From Fidelibacterota bacterium (GTDB lineage: Bacteria > Fidelibacterota > UBA8477 > JABMPR01): a stretch of 6,051 bases of DNA. Shown piece after piece: positions 1 through 5,875 of the stretch. The stretch spans positions 1-6,051 of the forward strand of contig JAUVDF010000068.1 of the NCBI GenBank assembly GCA_030595455.1, in the 5' to 3' direction. Position 1 is the stretch's first letter; each line of letters starts with the position of its first letter. A program made the translations under genes and the position numbers. The notes beneath the pieces were generated by a model that saw nothing but the letters and a program-made list of their open reading frames with translations, searched no databases and was not told where the DNA came from.

Positions 1-1
1 C

Positions 2-991
2 CTGCCCATCATCGTGCTGGGTTTCGTTATTTTGGTTGCTCACCATTATGCCGGCCTGTACGGCATCGCCATTGCTGCTCTGGGTATGCTTTCCACCACT
101 GGTATTCAATTGGCTGTGGATGCTTACGGTCCCATCGCCGACAACGCCGGTGGTATCAGCGAGATGGCCGGCCTCGGACCTGAGGTTCGCGAGCGCACCG
201 ACAAGCTGGATGCCGTGGGTAATACCACTGCCGCCATTGGTAAAGGTTTTGCCATTGGTTCCGCTGCACTCACAGCATTGGCTTTATTTGCTGCCTTTCG
301 CACAACAGTAGAAATCATTCGTGGTGGAGAGCCAATGAATATCAGTATTACTGATCCGACTGTTATGGCCGGTCTATTTGTTGGTGGTATGCTACCCTTC
401 CTGTTTTCATCAATGGCGATGGGTGCAGTTGGTCGTGCTGCCATGGCTATGATTGAAGAAGTTCGTCGTCAGTTCAAGACTATTCCTGAATTGGCAGCTG
501 CGTTGGCGGGGATGAAAAAGTATGAAGAAGGTCAGGAAATGTCTCCAGAAGATAAACTGATCTTTGATGCTGCTGATGGCAAAGCTGAATATGGAAAGTG
601 TGTTACTATTTCCACTGAGGCTGCTATCAAAGAGATGATGCTTCCCGGCTTGTTAGCCATCCTTACACCTGTGGTGGTTGGTTATGTTTTTGGTGCTGAG
701 GCTTTGGGTGGACTATTGGCGGGAGTGACCGTAACCGGTGTACTTATGGCAATATTTCAGTCTAATGCTGGAGGTGCCTGGGATAATGCAAAAAAAATGG
801 TTGAGAACGGTGTTGAGATCAACGGAATCAAATATGGTAAAGGTTCCGATGTACATAAAGCTGCCGTTGTTGGTGATACAGTAGGAGATCCCTTCAAGGA
901 TACTTCCGGTCCATCACTGAATATTTTAATTAAACTAATGTCGGTTGTTTCTTTGGTGATTGCACCACTGATTGCAACCATAGGTCTATAA
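2..991 (+). CDS. hppA: Membrane-bound ion-translocating pyrophosphatase, C-terminal part (5' end outside window)
   Basis: This integral membrane enzyme hydrolyses pyrophosphate and uses the energy to pump H+ or Na+ out of the cytoplasm. Only about the last 330 residues are present; the reading frame is open to the left edge. Visible family signatures are the [12 protein letters not shown] segment (about nt 116-151), GNTTAA (218-235), [11 protein letters not shown] (764-796) and [14 protein letters not shown] (872-913); the last two supply Asp, Asn and Lys residues of the Mg-pyrophosphate site. Several hydrophobic helices surround them. The residue after GNTT is Ala (nt 230-232), where K+-independent enzymes have Lys, so a K+-dependent enzyme is predicted. 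The glutamate whose position separates Na+ from H+ pumps lies upstream of the window, so the ion cannot be called. A cytoplasmic loop (about 488-583) looks longer than in T. maritima-type proteins. It is followed closely by rpsF, probably in the same transcript. Confidence 0.96.
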   Translation: MPIIVLGFVILVAHHYAGLYGIAIAALGMLSTTGIQLAVDAYGPIADNAGGISEMAGLGPEVRERTDKLDAVGNTTAAIGKGFAIGSAALTALALFAAFRTTVEIIRGGEPMNISITDPTVMAGLFVGGMLPFLFSSMAMGAVGRAAMAMIEEVRRQFKTIPELAAALAGMKKYEEGQEMSPEDKLIFDAADGKAEYGKCVTISTEAAIKEMMLPGLLAILTPVVVGYVFGAEALGGLLAGVTVTGVLMAIFQSNAGGAWDNAKKMVENGVEINGIKYGKGSDVHKAAVVGDTVGDPFKDTSGPSLNILIKLMSVVSLVIAPLIATIGL

Positions 992-996
992 GGAGG
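990..996 (+). promoter_or_regulatory. Strong Shine-Dalgarno of rpsF overlapping the hppA stop
   Basis: AAGGAGG is a near-perfect anti-16S match that begins inside the TAA stop codon of hppA. It sits 7 nt before the TTG at 1004, which decides the non-ATG start of rpsF. The overlap implies that ribosomes terminating on hppA can re-initiate on rpsF. Confidence 0.85.
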
Positions 997-1003
997 TTCG
1001 CTC

Positions 1004-1735
1004 TTGAAAAAGTATGAGTGCCTTTATATTGTAAATATGAACTTTGATAGTGAGGGAGTCTCCGCAGTTACTGCTAGAGTGGAGGCAGTCCTCAAAAATG
1101 TTGGTGGTAAGCTTGCGAATTCTCAACATTGGGGCAAACGCAAACTGGCTTATGCCATTGATAAAGAACGCTATGGTAACTATATCCTGTTACACTTTGA
1201 GGGTGAAAAGCCTAATGTAACAGAGTTCCATCGTGAACTAGAAATTGAATCAGGTGTTTTACACTACATGACGATCCGTCTGGATGAATTCCCTGATTTT
1301 GAAACACTTTCAGTCCCTCAAGCTTATGAGGCTGATCGTAGACGTAGCTCTGCTCCAGGTGGTCAGAGACCTCGTCGCTATGATCAAAGTGCTCCAAGAG
1401 AAGCTGCTGCCACTGAGAAGCCAGCTGCTGCAGAGCAGAAAGCTGATGATTCCAGCGCTCCTGAGCCTGCTGCTGAAGCTGCAGAAACTAAAGAAGCACC
1501 GGCTGAGAAAATAGAAGTCGTTGAAGCTGCTGAAGAAGCTAAACCAGCTGAGACTGAAACTGAGAAGGTAGAAGTTGTTGAGGCTGCAGAAGAAGCCAAA
1601 CCAGCTGAGACTGAAACTGAGAAAGTAGCAGTCGTTGAAGCTACCGAAGAAGCCAAACCAGCTGATGATGTTGTTGAAGAATCCGCCGTTGAGGCAGTAG
1701 AAGAAGACGCTGAAAAGCCTGCTAACGCAGAGTGA
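1004..1735 (+). CDS. rpsF: Small ribosomal subunit protein bS6 with long acidic repeat-bearing tail
   Basis: bS6 binds 16S rRNA with bS18 on the platform of the 30S subunit. Residues 1 to about 100 form the S6 domain: an opening [10 protein letters not shown] strand, WGKRKLAY at 43-50, and a closing strand [11 protein letters not shown] near 86-96. The start is TTG, supported by AAGGAGG 7 nt upstream; the next ATG would remove the first beta strand. The protein is 243 residues, while typical bS6 is about 95-135. The extra part has a basic patch (RRR at 112-114, RR at 124-125) and then an Ala/Glu/Pro-rich acidic tail. The tail contains a 19-residue unit at 168-186 and 187-205 plus a partial copy at 206-220. 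The tail is probably disordered, and its function is unknown. The next gene is rpsR, with no ssb between them, unlike many bacteria. Confidence 0.95.
   Translation: MKKYECLYIVNMNFDSEGVSAVTARVEAVLKNVGGKLANSQHWGKRKLAYAIDKERYGNYILLHFEGEKPNVTEFHRELEIESGVLHYMTIRLDEFPDFETLSVPQAYEADRRRSSAPGGQRPRRYDQSAPREAAATEKPAAAEQKADDSSAPEPAAEAAETKEAPAEKIEVVEAAEEAKPAETETEKVEVVEAAEEAKPAETETEKVAVVEATEEAKPADDVVEESAVEAVEEDAEKPANAE
1505..1663 (+). repeat. 57-bp in-frame tandem repeat in rpsF, about 2.8 copies
   Basis: Units lie at 1505-1561, 1562-1618 and 1619-1663 (partial). Each full unit encodes EK(I/V)[16 protein letters not shown]. By eye, units 1 and 2 differ at six bases, of which five are synonymous and one changes Ile to Val. 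The third unit diverges after KPA. The repeat length is a multiple of three, so copy number can change without breaking the frame. Confidence 0.9.
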
Positions 1736-1766
1736 TCGGCCGGATTAGAGAAAGAGAGTAATCATT

Positions 1767-2000
1767 ATGAAAATGTTCACCTATAGAAAAAAGATCTGCA
1801 AATTCTGTGAAAACAGGAAAATGCAAATTGATTACAAAAACCCAGTTATGCTACGCCGTTTTATTACAGAACAGGGTAAGATTTTACCTCGTCGCATTAC
1901 CGGAACATGTGCTTTACACCAAAGAAGTCTGGTAACGGCTATCAAACGTGCGCGTAATATCGCCTTGTTACCCTATACCAACGACGTCAAGAACGCCTAA
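1767..2000 (+). CDS. rpsR: Small ribosomal subunit protein bS18, cysteine-containing (C+) form
   Basis: bS18 pairs with bS6 in the 30S platform. The protein is 77 residues, the usual size for the family. It has the conserved core IDYKNP (21-26), [11 protein letters not shown] (37-47) and the helix [13 protein letters not shown] (58-70). Cys11 and Cys14 (CKFC) together with Cys48 and His51 (CALH) make a plausible zinc site; in the C- forms of other bacteria these residues are lost. The start is the ATG at 1767, preceded by a purine-rich GAGAG about 8 nt upstream. A second ATG two codons later could also serve. It lies 31 nt after rpsF and 17 nt before rplI, in one operon. Confidence 0.96.
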   Translation: MKMFTYRKKICKFCENRKMQIDYKNPVMLRRFITEQGKILPRRITGTCALHQRSLVTAIKRARNIALLPYTNDVKNA

Positions 2001-2017
2001 AGAAAAGGAATCTGATC

Positions 2018-2461
2018 ATGAAAGTTATTTTACGAGAAGATATCGAATCTTTAGGGACTGCTGGAAAAACAGTCAATGTGAAAGCTGGGTTTGCACGCAA
2101 TTATCTCATTCCTCAGAAATTGGCTTATCCTGCCACACGTAGTTTTTCACGTGTCTTTGAAGAGGAACAGAAATTAAAAGATAATCGCGATGCACGGGCA
2201 ACGGCTCAAGCTGAGCAAGTTGCTGCTAAATTGAACAACGTCTCCCTGGAAACCACAGTCAAAGTTGGTGAAGAGGACAAAGTGTTTGGCGCGGTAACCG
2301 CTGCTGACATCGCTGCCCTGCTTGCTGACAAAGGGTATAAGATAGACAAACGTGATATCTTACTTGAGGAACCACTCAAGGCTCTGGGAATCTACAATGT
2401 CCCGATTAAGGTTGCTGCAGAGATTAAAGCAGAAGTTAAAGTTTGGGTTATTAAAGAGTAA
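2018..2461 (+). CDS. rplI: Large ribosomal subunit protein bL9
   Basis: bL9 binds 23S rRNA at the base of the L1 stalk and reaches out from the 50S surface; it helps keep reading frame and 30S fidelity. At 147 residues it has the normal length. The N-terminal globular domain (1 to about 50) opens with MKVILREDIESLG and carries the family signature GTAGKTVNVKAGFARNYLIP at 13-32. A charged linking helix (about 45-75) joins it to the C-terminal domain, which includes VFGAVTAADIA near 89-99 and ends with a beta strand VKVWVIKE. AAAAGGA at 2003-2009 gives a good ribosome binding site. It is the last gene of the hppA-rpsF-rpsR-rplI unit and a terminator follows directly. Confidence 0.97.
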   Translation: MKVILREDIESLGTAGKTVNVKAGFARNYLIPQKLAYPATRSFSRVFEEEQKLKDNRDARATAQAEQVAAKLNNVSLETTVKVGEEDKVFGAVTAADIAALLADKGYKIDKRDILLEEPLKALGIYNVPIKVAAEIKAEVKVWVIKE

Positions 2462-2481
2462 CCCAACTTGATTACATATTT

Positions 2482-2537
2482 CGGGATGAAAGTGAGTGTT
2501 GTTTTGACAACTGGCATTTTCATCCCGTTTTAGTTTT
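2482..2537 (+). terminator. Rho-independent terminator after rplI
   Basis: CGGGATGAAA (2482-2491) pairs perfectly with TTTCATCCCG (2518-2527). The stem extends inward to 13 bp (2482-2494 with 2515-2527), including one G-U pair. A small inner stem GTTG (2498-2501) with CAAC (2508-2511) sits in the loop. TTTTAGTTTT (2528-2537) follows. It begins 21 nt after the rplI stop and closes the ribosomal operon. Confidence 0.88.
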
Positions 2538-2583
2538 CAGAACTTAAACTCATTAACTAAACTGTAGTTGAAGCTCAATTAAG

Positions 2584-3438
2584 ATGAATCGGCAATCACT
2601 CCATATTTTTGCAAAACGGGAAGCCTATCTGCTAATTCTGGCAAGTATGTTTATGGGTCTGTTTGTTAGTCTTACTTTCCAGGGACTTCTGGAAAATACT
2701 GCCAATTCGACCTTATTAGATCGCCTGGTTATTATACTGGGAGAGTTGGCGATCTTGTTGCCCCCCATCATTATTCTAAAACAACGCAGAGTTGACCTGA
2801 TACAAGTATTACCCCTGAAGGCTGTTTCTACGATTACCATCATAATGGCAGTTGTATTTGTAATTGGTGTGATTGGGCTTGTTTCTGTTTTTGAAGTTAT
2901 CATGGTGCCATTTTTTCCAGTCCCTGAGTTTCTCAGTCAGTTGGAGCTGGAATTATCGAAGGGTACCTTTTTAGAAATTCTGATCTTGCTAATTGCTGGC
3001 AGTTTGGTTGCGCCGGTGGTAGAGGAATTCCTTTTTAGGGGAATACTGCAGCAAAGTCTTTTTTATCGGTATGGGTCTCTGTTACCAGCCATGGTTGTCC
3101 CCACCGTGATTTTCGCCCTCTTTCATGTGGCCTATCTCTTCTATTTCCCTGCGTTTCTAGAATTGATAACCCTAGCCCTCATGTTGGCCTGGCTGATGGC
3201 CAAAACCGGTAACCTGATCATTCCAATCATGGTCCATGGCCTTTTCAATCTTTCATCTTTTAGTGCCTTATTCGGTTCTGATATTGAAGAAATCTCGACC
3301 CTCTCTGAGCTTGGTCTGCCCTGGATCATTATTTCGATAATTTTAACAATTGTTGGGTGGCTCTATTTTAAAAACATGTCAATCTCCATGCTCGATGAAG
3401 TTTATCTAATTCCTCCGCTCCAAGATAAGGAACAGTAA
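2584..3438 (+). CDS. CPBP-family intramembrane metalloprotease (CAAX protease / Abi homologue)
   Basis: This is a multi-pass membrane protein of 284 residues with hydrophobic stretches near 16-34, 47-65, 81-111, 128-145, 165-205 and 247-262. The three CPBP motifs are intact: EEFLFR at 147-152 (EExxxR), FALFH at 177-181 (FxxxH) and HGLFN at 218-222 (HxxxN). These fit an active enzyme with glutamate and histidine around the catalytic water or metal. Family members include eukaryotic Rce1, bacteriocin self-immunity proteins and sortase-linked proteases; the bacterial substrate here cannot be inferred. The ribosome binding site is poor, so the start is less certain; the ATG precedes the first helix. 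It follows the rplI terminator and so needs its own promoter. Only 1 bp separates its stop from fluC, so the two are almost certainly co-transcribed. Confidence 0.9.
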   Translation: MNRQSLHIFAKREAYLLILASMFMGLFVSLTFQGLLENTANSTLLDRLVIILGELAILLPPIIILKQRRVDLIQVLPLKAVSTITIIMAVVFVIGVIGLVSVFEVIMVPFFPVPEFLSQLELELSKGTFLEILILLIAGSLVAPVVEEFLFRGILQQSLFYRYGSLLPAMVVPTVIFALFHVAYLFYFPAFLELITLALMLAWLMAKTGNLIIPIMVHGLFNLSSFSALFGSDIEEISTLSELGLPWIIISIILTIVGWLYFKNMSISMLDEVYLIPPLQDKEQ

Positions 3439-3439
3439 T

Positions 3440-3820
3440 ATGCTGGATTTACCTAAGGTGTTAAGTATTGGAATGGGCGGATTTGTTGGAGCAGTTGGTC
3501 GCTATTGGTTTAGTGGGTTTATGCAAAAATATAGTGATCGTTTCCCCTTGGGGACTCTGTCAGTTAACCTGCTCGGGAGTTTTATCCTGGGCTTGTTAGC
3601 AACCCTCTTTTTGGAGAAAGTGATCGTCAATCAGGAAATACGTTTATTCCTGCTGATTGGTGTTCTAGGTGCTTTTACAACCTACTCGACCTTCTCACTG
3701 GAGACCGTGAATCTCATACGCAGTGGTGAATGGATCTTTGCTGGATTCAATATCCTGGCCAATGTAATGGGGACACTTATTGCCGTGTGGCTGGGGCTTA
3801 GTATTGCTAAATTATGGTGA
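3440..3820 (+). CDS. fluC: Fluoride-specific ion channel FluC (CrcB)
   Basis: FluC lets fluoride leave the cytoplasm, as a dual-topology homodimer when encoded by one gene. The protein is 126 residues with four membrane helices, the normal size. Signatures are GGFVGAVGRYW (13-23), PLGTLSVNLLGSFILG (36-51) with the pore Asn43, and GAFTTYSTFSLE (77-88), which holds the central Na+ site and the aromatic residues of the fluoride track. Position 82 is Tyr where many studied homologues have Phe; Phe85 is kept. The ATG at 3440 has AAGGAA 7 nt upstream, inside the end of the protease gene. Only one copy is visible, which supports a homodimer rather than a paired heterodimer. I see no fluoride riboswitch upstream of the cassette. 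Confidence 0.95.
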   Translation: MLDLPKVLSIGMGGFVGAVGRYWFSGFMQKYSDRFPLGTLSVNLLGSFILGLLATLFLEKVIVNQEIRLFLLIGVLGAFTTYSTFSLETVNLIRSGEWIFAGFNILANVMGTLIAVWLGLSIAKLW

Positions 3821-3839
3821 CCTAAATAGTTAGGACCAT
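3814..3839 (+). promoter_or_regulatory. Hairpin enclosing the Shine-Dalgarno of the DUF190 gene
   Basis: ATGGT (3814-3818) pairs with ACCAT (3835-3839), and CCTAA (3821-3825) pairs with TTAGG (3830-3834), around an ATAG loop with a two-base bulge (GA). The right arm holds AGGA (3832-3835), the only good ribosome binding site for the ATG at 3842. The left arm covers the last codons and sits against the stop of fluC, so a ribosome finishing fluC would melt it. This arrangement suggests translational coupling; it is inferred from sequence only. Confidence 0.5.
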
Positions 3840-3841
3840 TT

Positions 3842-4177
3842 ATGCTGGAAGAATACTCAGGACAGAAACTTTGCATCTTTATTGGTGAAAGTGATAAGCA
3901 TGAGGGACGTAATCTGTATGAACTACTCCTGGAGTTGGCAATTGAAAGTGGCTTATCGGGAGGAACAGTAATCAGGGGCCGTCAAGGGTTTGGAGCCCAC
4001 AAAGAGATACACTCGTCAAAAATTCTTCGTTTGGCGGAAAACCTGCCGCTAGTTCTTGAATTTGTCGGTCGTACAGCCAAGATAGATCTCTACCTGAAAC
4101 GTGTTCAACCATTGCTTAAAGAAGGCTTGATGACGCGAACAGACGTAAGTATTACCAAATTCAGGACAAAAAGTTGA
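3842..4177 (+). CDS. DUF190 family PII-like protein
   Basis: This small cytoplasmic protein of 111 residues matches the DUF190 family (structural type T. maritima TM0021), whose fold resembles PII signalling proteins. Recognisable parts are the first strand KLCIFIGESD (9-18), the helix with GRNLYELLLELA (22-33), the segment GGTVIRGRQGFG (40-51), and HSSKILRLAENLPLVLEFV (57-75), which is close to the family consensus. PII-like trimers usually bind small effectors and touch a partner, often a membrane transporter. DUF190 genes recur next to crcB, and fusions to CrcB have been annotated, so a role in regulating or assisting FluC is a reasonable inference but not shown. It lies 21 nt after fluC. 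The ATG at 3842 is preceded by AGGA with 6 nt spacing, within a hairpin. Confidence 0.9.
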   Translation: MLEEYSGQKLCIFIGESDKHEGRNLYELLLELAIESGLSGGTVIRGRQGFGAHKEIHSSKILRLAENLPLVLEFVGRTAKIDLYLKRVQPLLKEGLMTRTDVSITKFRTKS

Positions 4178-4211
4178 TACAATCCAAGTTGCTAGATGTC
4201 GCAGTCTGGAC

Positions 4212-4240
4212 TTGTAGTTAAGTGGCATTCTGAATAACAT
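4212..4240 (+). promoter_or_regulatory. Possible sigma-70-type promoter for the beta-barrel gene
   Basis: TTGTAG (4212-4217) and TAACAT (4235-4240) are separated by 17 bp, giving three and four matches to the -35 and -10 consensus. The site lies about 46 nt before the ATG at 4287, in the 109-nt spacer after the DUF190 gene, which has no obvious terminator. The match is weak and in AT-rich DNA such pairs arise by chance. Confidence 0.25.
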
Positions 4241-4286
4241 GACCAGTCAAGCAAAAAACACCAAATAATGATCCAAGGAGTGTGTG

Positions 4287-4880
4287 ATGAACAAAAAATT
4301 AATGACAATTATCCTAATTACTGCTGTTGGCAGTCTTGTAGCGGCAGATTCTCCTGAGGCTTATTCAACATCTCGCGGCACAGGTACAATCATGCTTTCA
4401 GGTTCAGGAACCTATCAAACTGATTTAAGTCAGGATTTAAAGAGTTCTGTTTGGCGTTTAAACACAGACGTAGCATTATTCCTCTTTCCTCAACTTGCCG
4501 GTGGTATTGATTTTGGCTATGGTAAGAGTATGGCTGAATTTGGTAGTGTAGATGATCCTGTTGTCTATGAAAATGTAGTCATGTCTCTGGGACCGAGAGT
4601 CTATTTCTTTCTAGGTGGAAAAAACAGTTCATTGACACCATTTGTAAAAGGTGGTGCTAATTATCTGGTCAATAAAACTTTACGGGATGATGTGGAAATT
4701 AGTCGAGATGAGAAAGAAATGGGTCTTGTCGCCAGTGCTGGCTTCTTGCTGAATCTAGCTAAGAATGTTGGGCTATCCGTTGAAGCTGAGTACAATTTTG
4801 AAAAAGGGACTGCAGCGGAAGATATAGATACTCAACAGCTATTAGTAAAATTTGGAATCCGATCTTTTCTTGGAAATTAA
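4287..4880 (+). CDS. Predicted secreted outer-membrane beta-barrel protein, function unknown
   Basis: The 197-residue product has a typical Sec signal peptide: MNKK, a hydrophobic core TIILITAVGSLV, and a likely signal peptidase I cut near VAA-DS at residue 20. The mature part alternates polar and hydrophobic residues in repeated strands, for example TIMLSGSGTYQT (34-45), DVALFLFPQLAGGIDFGYG (61-79), VVMSLGPRVYFFLG (97-110), LTPFVKGGANYLV (116-128), MGLVASAGFLLNLA (145-158), VGLSVEAEYNFE (161-172) and LLVKFGIRSF (185-194). This is the pattern of small eight-stranded OmpA/OmpX-like barrels. The ATG at 4287 is preferred over the GTG directly before it, because AAGGAG (4275-4280) is then 6 nt away rather than 3. 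No catalytic or binding motif is seen, so a surface or structural role is only a guess. A strong terminator follows. Confidence 0.8.
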   Translation: MNKKLMTIILITAVGSLVAADSPEAYSTSRGTGTIMLSGSGTYQTDLSQDLKSSVWRLNTDVALFLFPQLAGGIDFGYGKSMAEFGSVDDPVVYENVVMSLGPRVYFFLGGKNSSLTPFVKGGANYLVNKTLRDDVEISRDEKEMGLVASAGFLLNLAKNVGLSVEAEYNFEKGTAAEDIDTQQLLVKFGIRSFLGN

Positions 4881-4910
4881 TTCTTAAGAAATATTGGGAT
4901 GTAATTTGTC

Positions 4911-4955
4911 AATGTGACTGTTGATCAACTGATTAGATTAACAGTCACATTTTTT
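4911..4955 (+). terminator. Rho-independent terminator between the barrel gene and ptb
   Basis: AATGTGACTGTT (4911-4922) pairs perfectly with AACAGTCACATT (4940-4951), and the stem extends inward to 16 bp with one G-U pair, leaving a 9-nt loop (4927-4935). A run of six T (4950-4955) overlaps and follows. It ends the barrel gene transcript. Its T-run stops only 13 nt before the ATG at 4969, so it could also act as an attenuator in the leader of ptb. Confidence 0.88.
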
Positions 4956-4968
4956 ATAGAGAATTCTT

Positions 4969-5829
4969 ATGCTAAAAAGTTTTAATGACCTCAAAAATTT
5001 AATCCAAGGTGAACAGCCTAAGCGAGTTGCATTGGTCGCTGCTGAAGATTCAGTTATGATTGCTGCGGCAGCCAGGGCACAGGCTGATGGAATCGCTCAA
5101 TTCGTCCTGCTTGGGGATGCTTCCCAAATAAAAGAAATGATAATTTCTACAGGACAAGAATTTGAAGTCATTCATACAAAAACGCCTATTGCAGATGCTA
5201 TAGCTCTCATCAATGAGGGTCATGCCGATCTGCTTATGAAAGGGAAGGTCTCGACGGGAAATCTCCTAAAAGGGGTCTTGGATAAAGCTTCTGGACTTCG
5301 ACAAGGACAGCTATTGAATCACATCGCCGTGATTGAATCGCCAGCCTATCATAAGTTATTGTTCATCAGTGATGGTGGTATCAATCTGAGTTTTAACGAA
5401 CAAACTTATGAGCACATGATTCGCAACATTTCAGAATATTTAAAACGCTTAGGCTATTCTGATCCTCGTTATGCCATGCTATCACTTGTTGAGACAGTCA
5501 ATGAGAGTATTCCCGAGACAGTGATTGCTAGAAATGTAGTCGACCAGCTAAGTGCTGAGTATCAGATAGAGGGTCCTATTGCTCCCGATGTAGCACTATC
5601 CGCTAAAGCCGCACAGCAGAAAAACTTGAATTCAAATATTGCTGGCGAAGTTGATGTTTTTCTCATGCCGAACACAACCGCAGCCAATCATTTGGTCAAA
5701 GGCTTGTCAGCTTTGGGTGGCTGCAAAGTAGGTGGAGTCGTTGTGGGGGCGAAAGTACCGATCATTCTTTTGAGTCGCTCTGATGATGCTGACACCAAAT
5801 ATCGATCTATCCTGCTTGGACTTGTTTAG
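4969..5829 (+). CDS. ptb: Phosphate acyltransferase, phosphate butyryltransferase type
   Basis: The product (286 residues, slightly short for Ptb) belongs to the phosphate acetyl/butyryltransferase family, which swaps CoA for phosphate on an acyl group (acyl-CoA + Pi to acyl-phosphate + CoA) in the cytoplasm. Signatures are ADLLMKGKVSTGNLLKGVLD (86-105), GLRQGQLLNHIAVIESP (109-125), HKLLFISDGGIN (128-139) and the C-terminal GAKVPIILLSRSDD (260-273) followed by KYRSI (277-281). The size, and an N-terminus that starts directly in the catalytic fold, fit Ptb rather than long Pta. The segment NTTAAN (235-240) replaces the more usual N-I/L-E-A-G-N, so the acyl specificity is uncertain; acetyl, butyryl or branched chains are possible. 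GAGAA (4959-4963) is a modest ribosome binding site. The usual partner butyrate kinase is not in the following 222 bases. Confidence 0.9.
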   Translation: MLKSFNDLKNLIQGEQPKRVALVAAEDSVMIAAAARAQADGIAQFVLLGDASQIKEMIISTGQEFEVIHTKTPIADAIALINEGHADLLMKGKVSTGNLLKGVLDKASGLRQGQLLNHIAVIESPAYHKLLFISDGGINLSFNEQTYEHMIRNISEYLKRLGYSDPRYAMLSLVETVNESIPETVIARNVVDQLSAEYQIEGPIAPDVALSAKAAQQKNLNSNIAGEVDVFLMPNTTAANHLVKGLSALGGCKVGGVVVGAKVPIILLSRSDDADTKYRSILLGLV

Positions 5830-5875
5830 AAATAAAATTTCCTTTTAACCACAGAGTAAGCAAAGCAGTGCATTG

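Noticed and set aside
124..444. Open frame on the minus strand inside hppA
   Set aside because: It overlaps strongly conserved pyrophosphatase motifs and encodes no recognisable protein.
1384..1656. Open frame on the minus strand opposite the rpsF tail
   Set aside because: It is a Ser/Ala-rich mirror of the GCT/GAA-rich repeat and has no family resemblance; the + strand frame is clearly bS6.
1736..1766. Lost ssb gene between rpsF and rpsR
   Set aside because: Only 31 nt remain, with no ssb remnant; many lineages simply lack ssb at this place.
2504..2533. Perfect -35 box TTGACA in the loop of the rplI terminator
   Set aside because: No acceptable -10 hexamer at 16-18 bp; the matching bases are part of the inner hairpin. 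A weaker pair TTTTCA (2534-2539) and TAAACT (2558-2563) at 18 bp is possible but unconvincing.
2528..2583. Fluoride riboswitch upstream of the CPBP-fluC-DUF190 cassette
   Set aside because: The 56-nt AT-rich leader lacks the GC-rich stems and the conserved core expected for the crcB motif; no fold of that type is seen.
2..3820. Functional link between the fluoride-sensitive pyrophosphatase and FluC
   Set aside because: The two are in separate units split by a strong terminator, so nearness alone is not evidence.
4183..4214. Terminator after the DUF190 gene
   Set aside because: CAAGT (4185-4189) and ACTTG (4210-4214) give only a short stem and no T-run follows.
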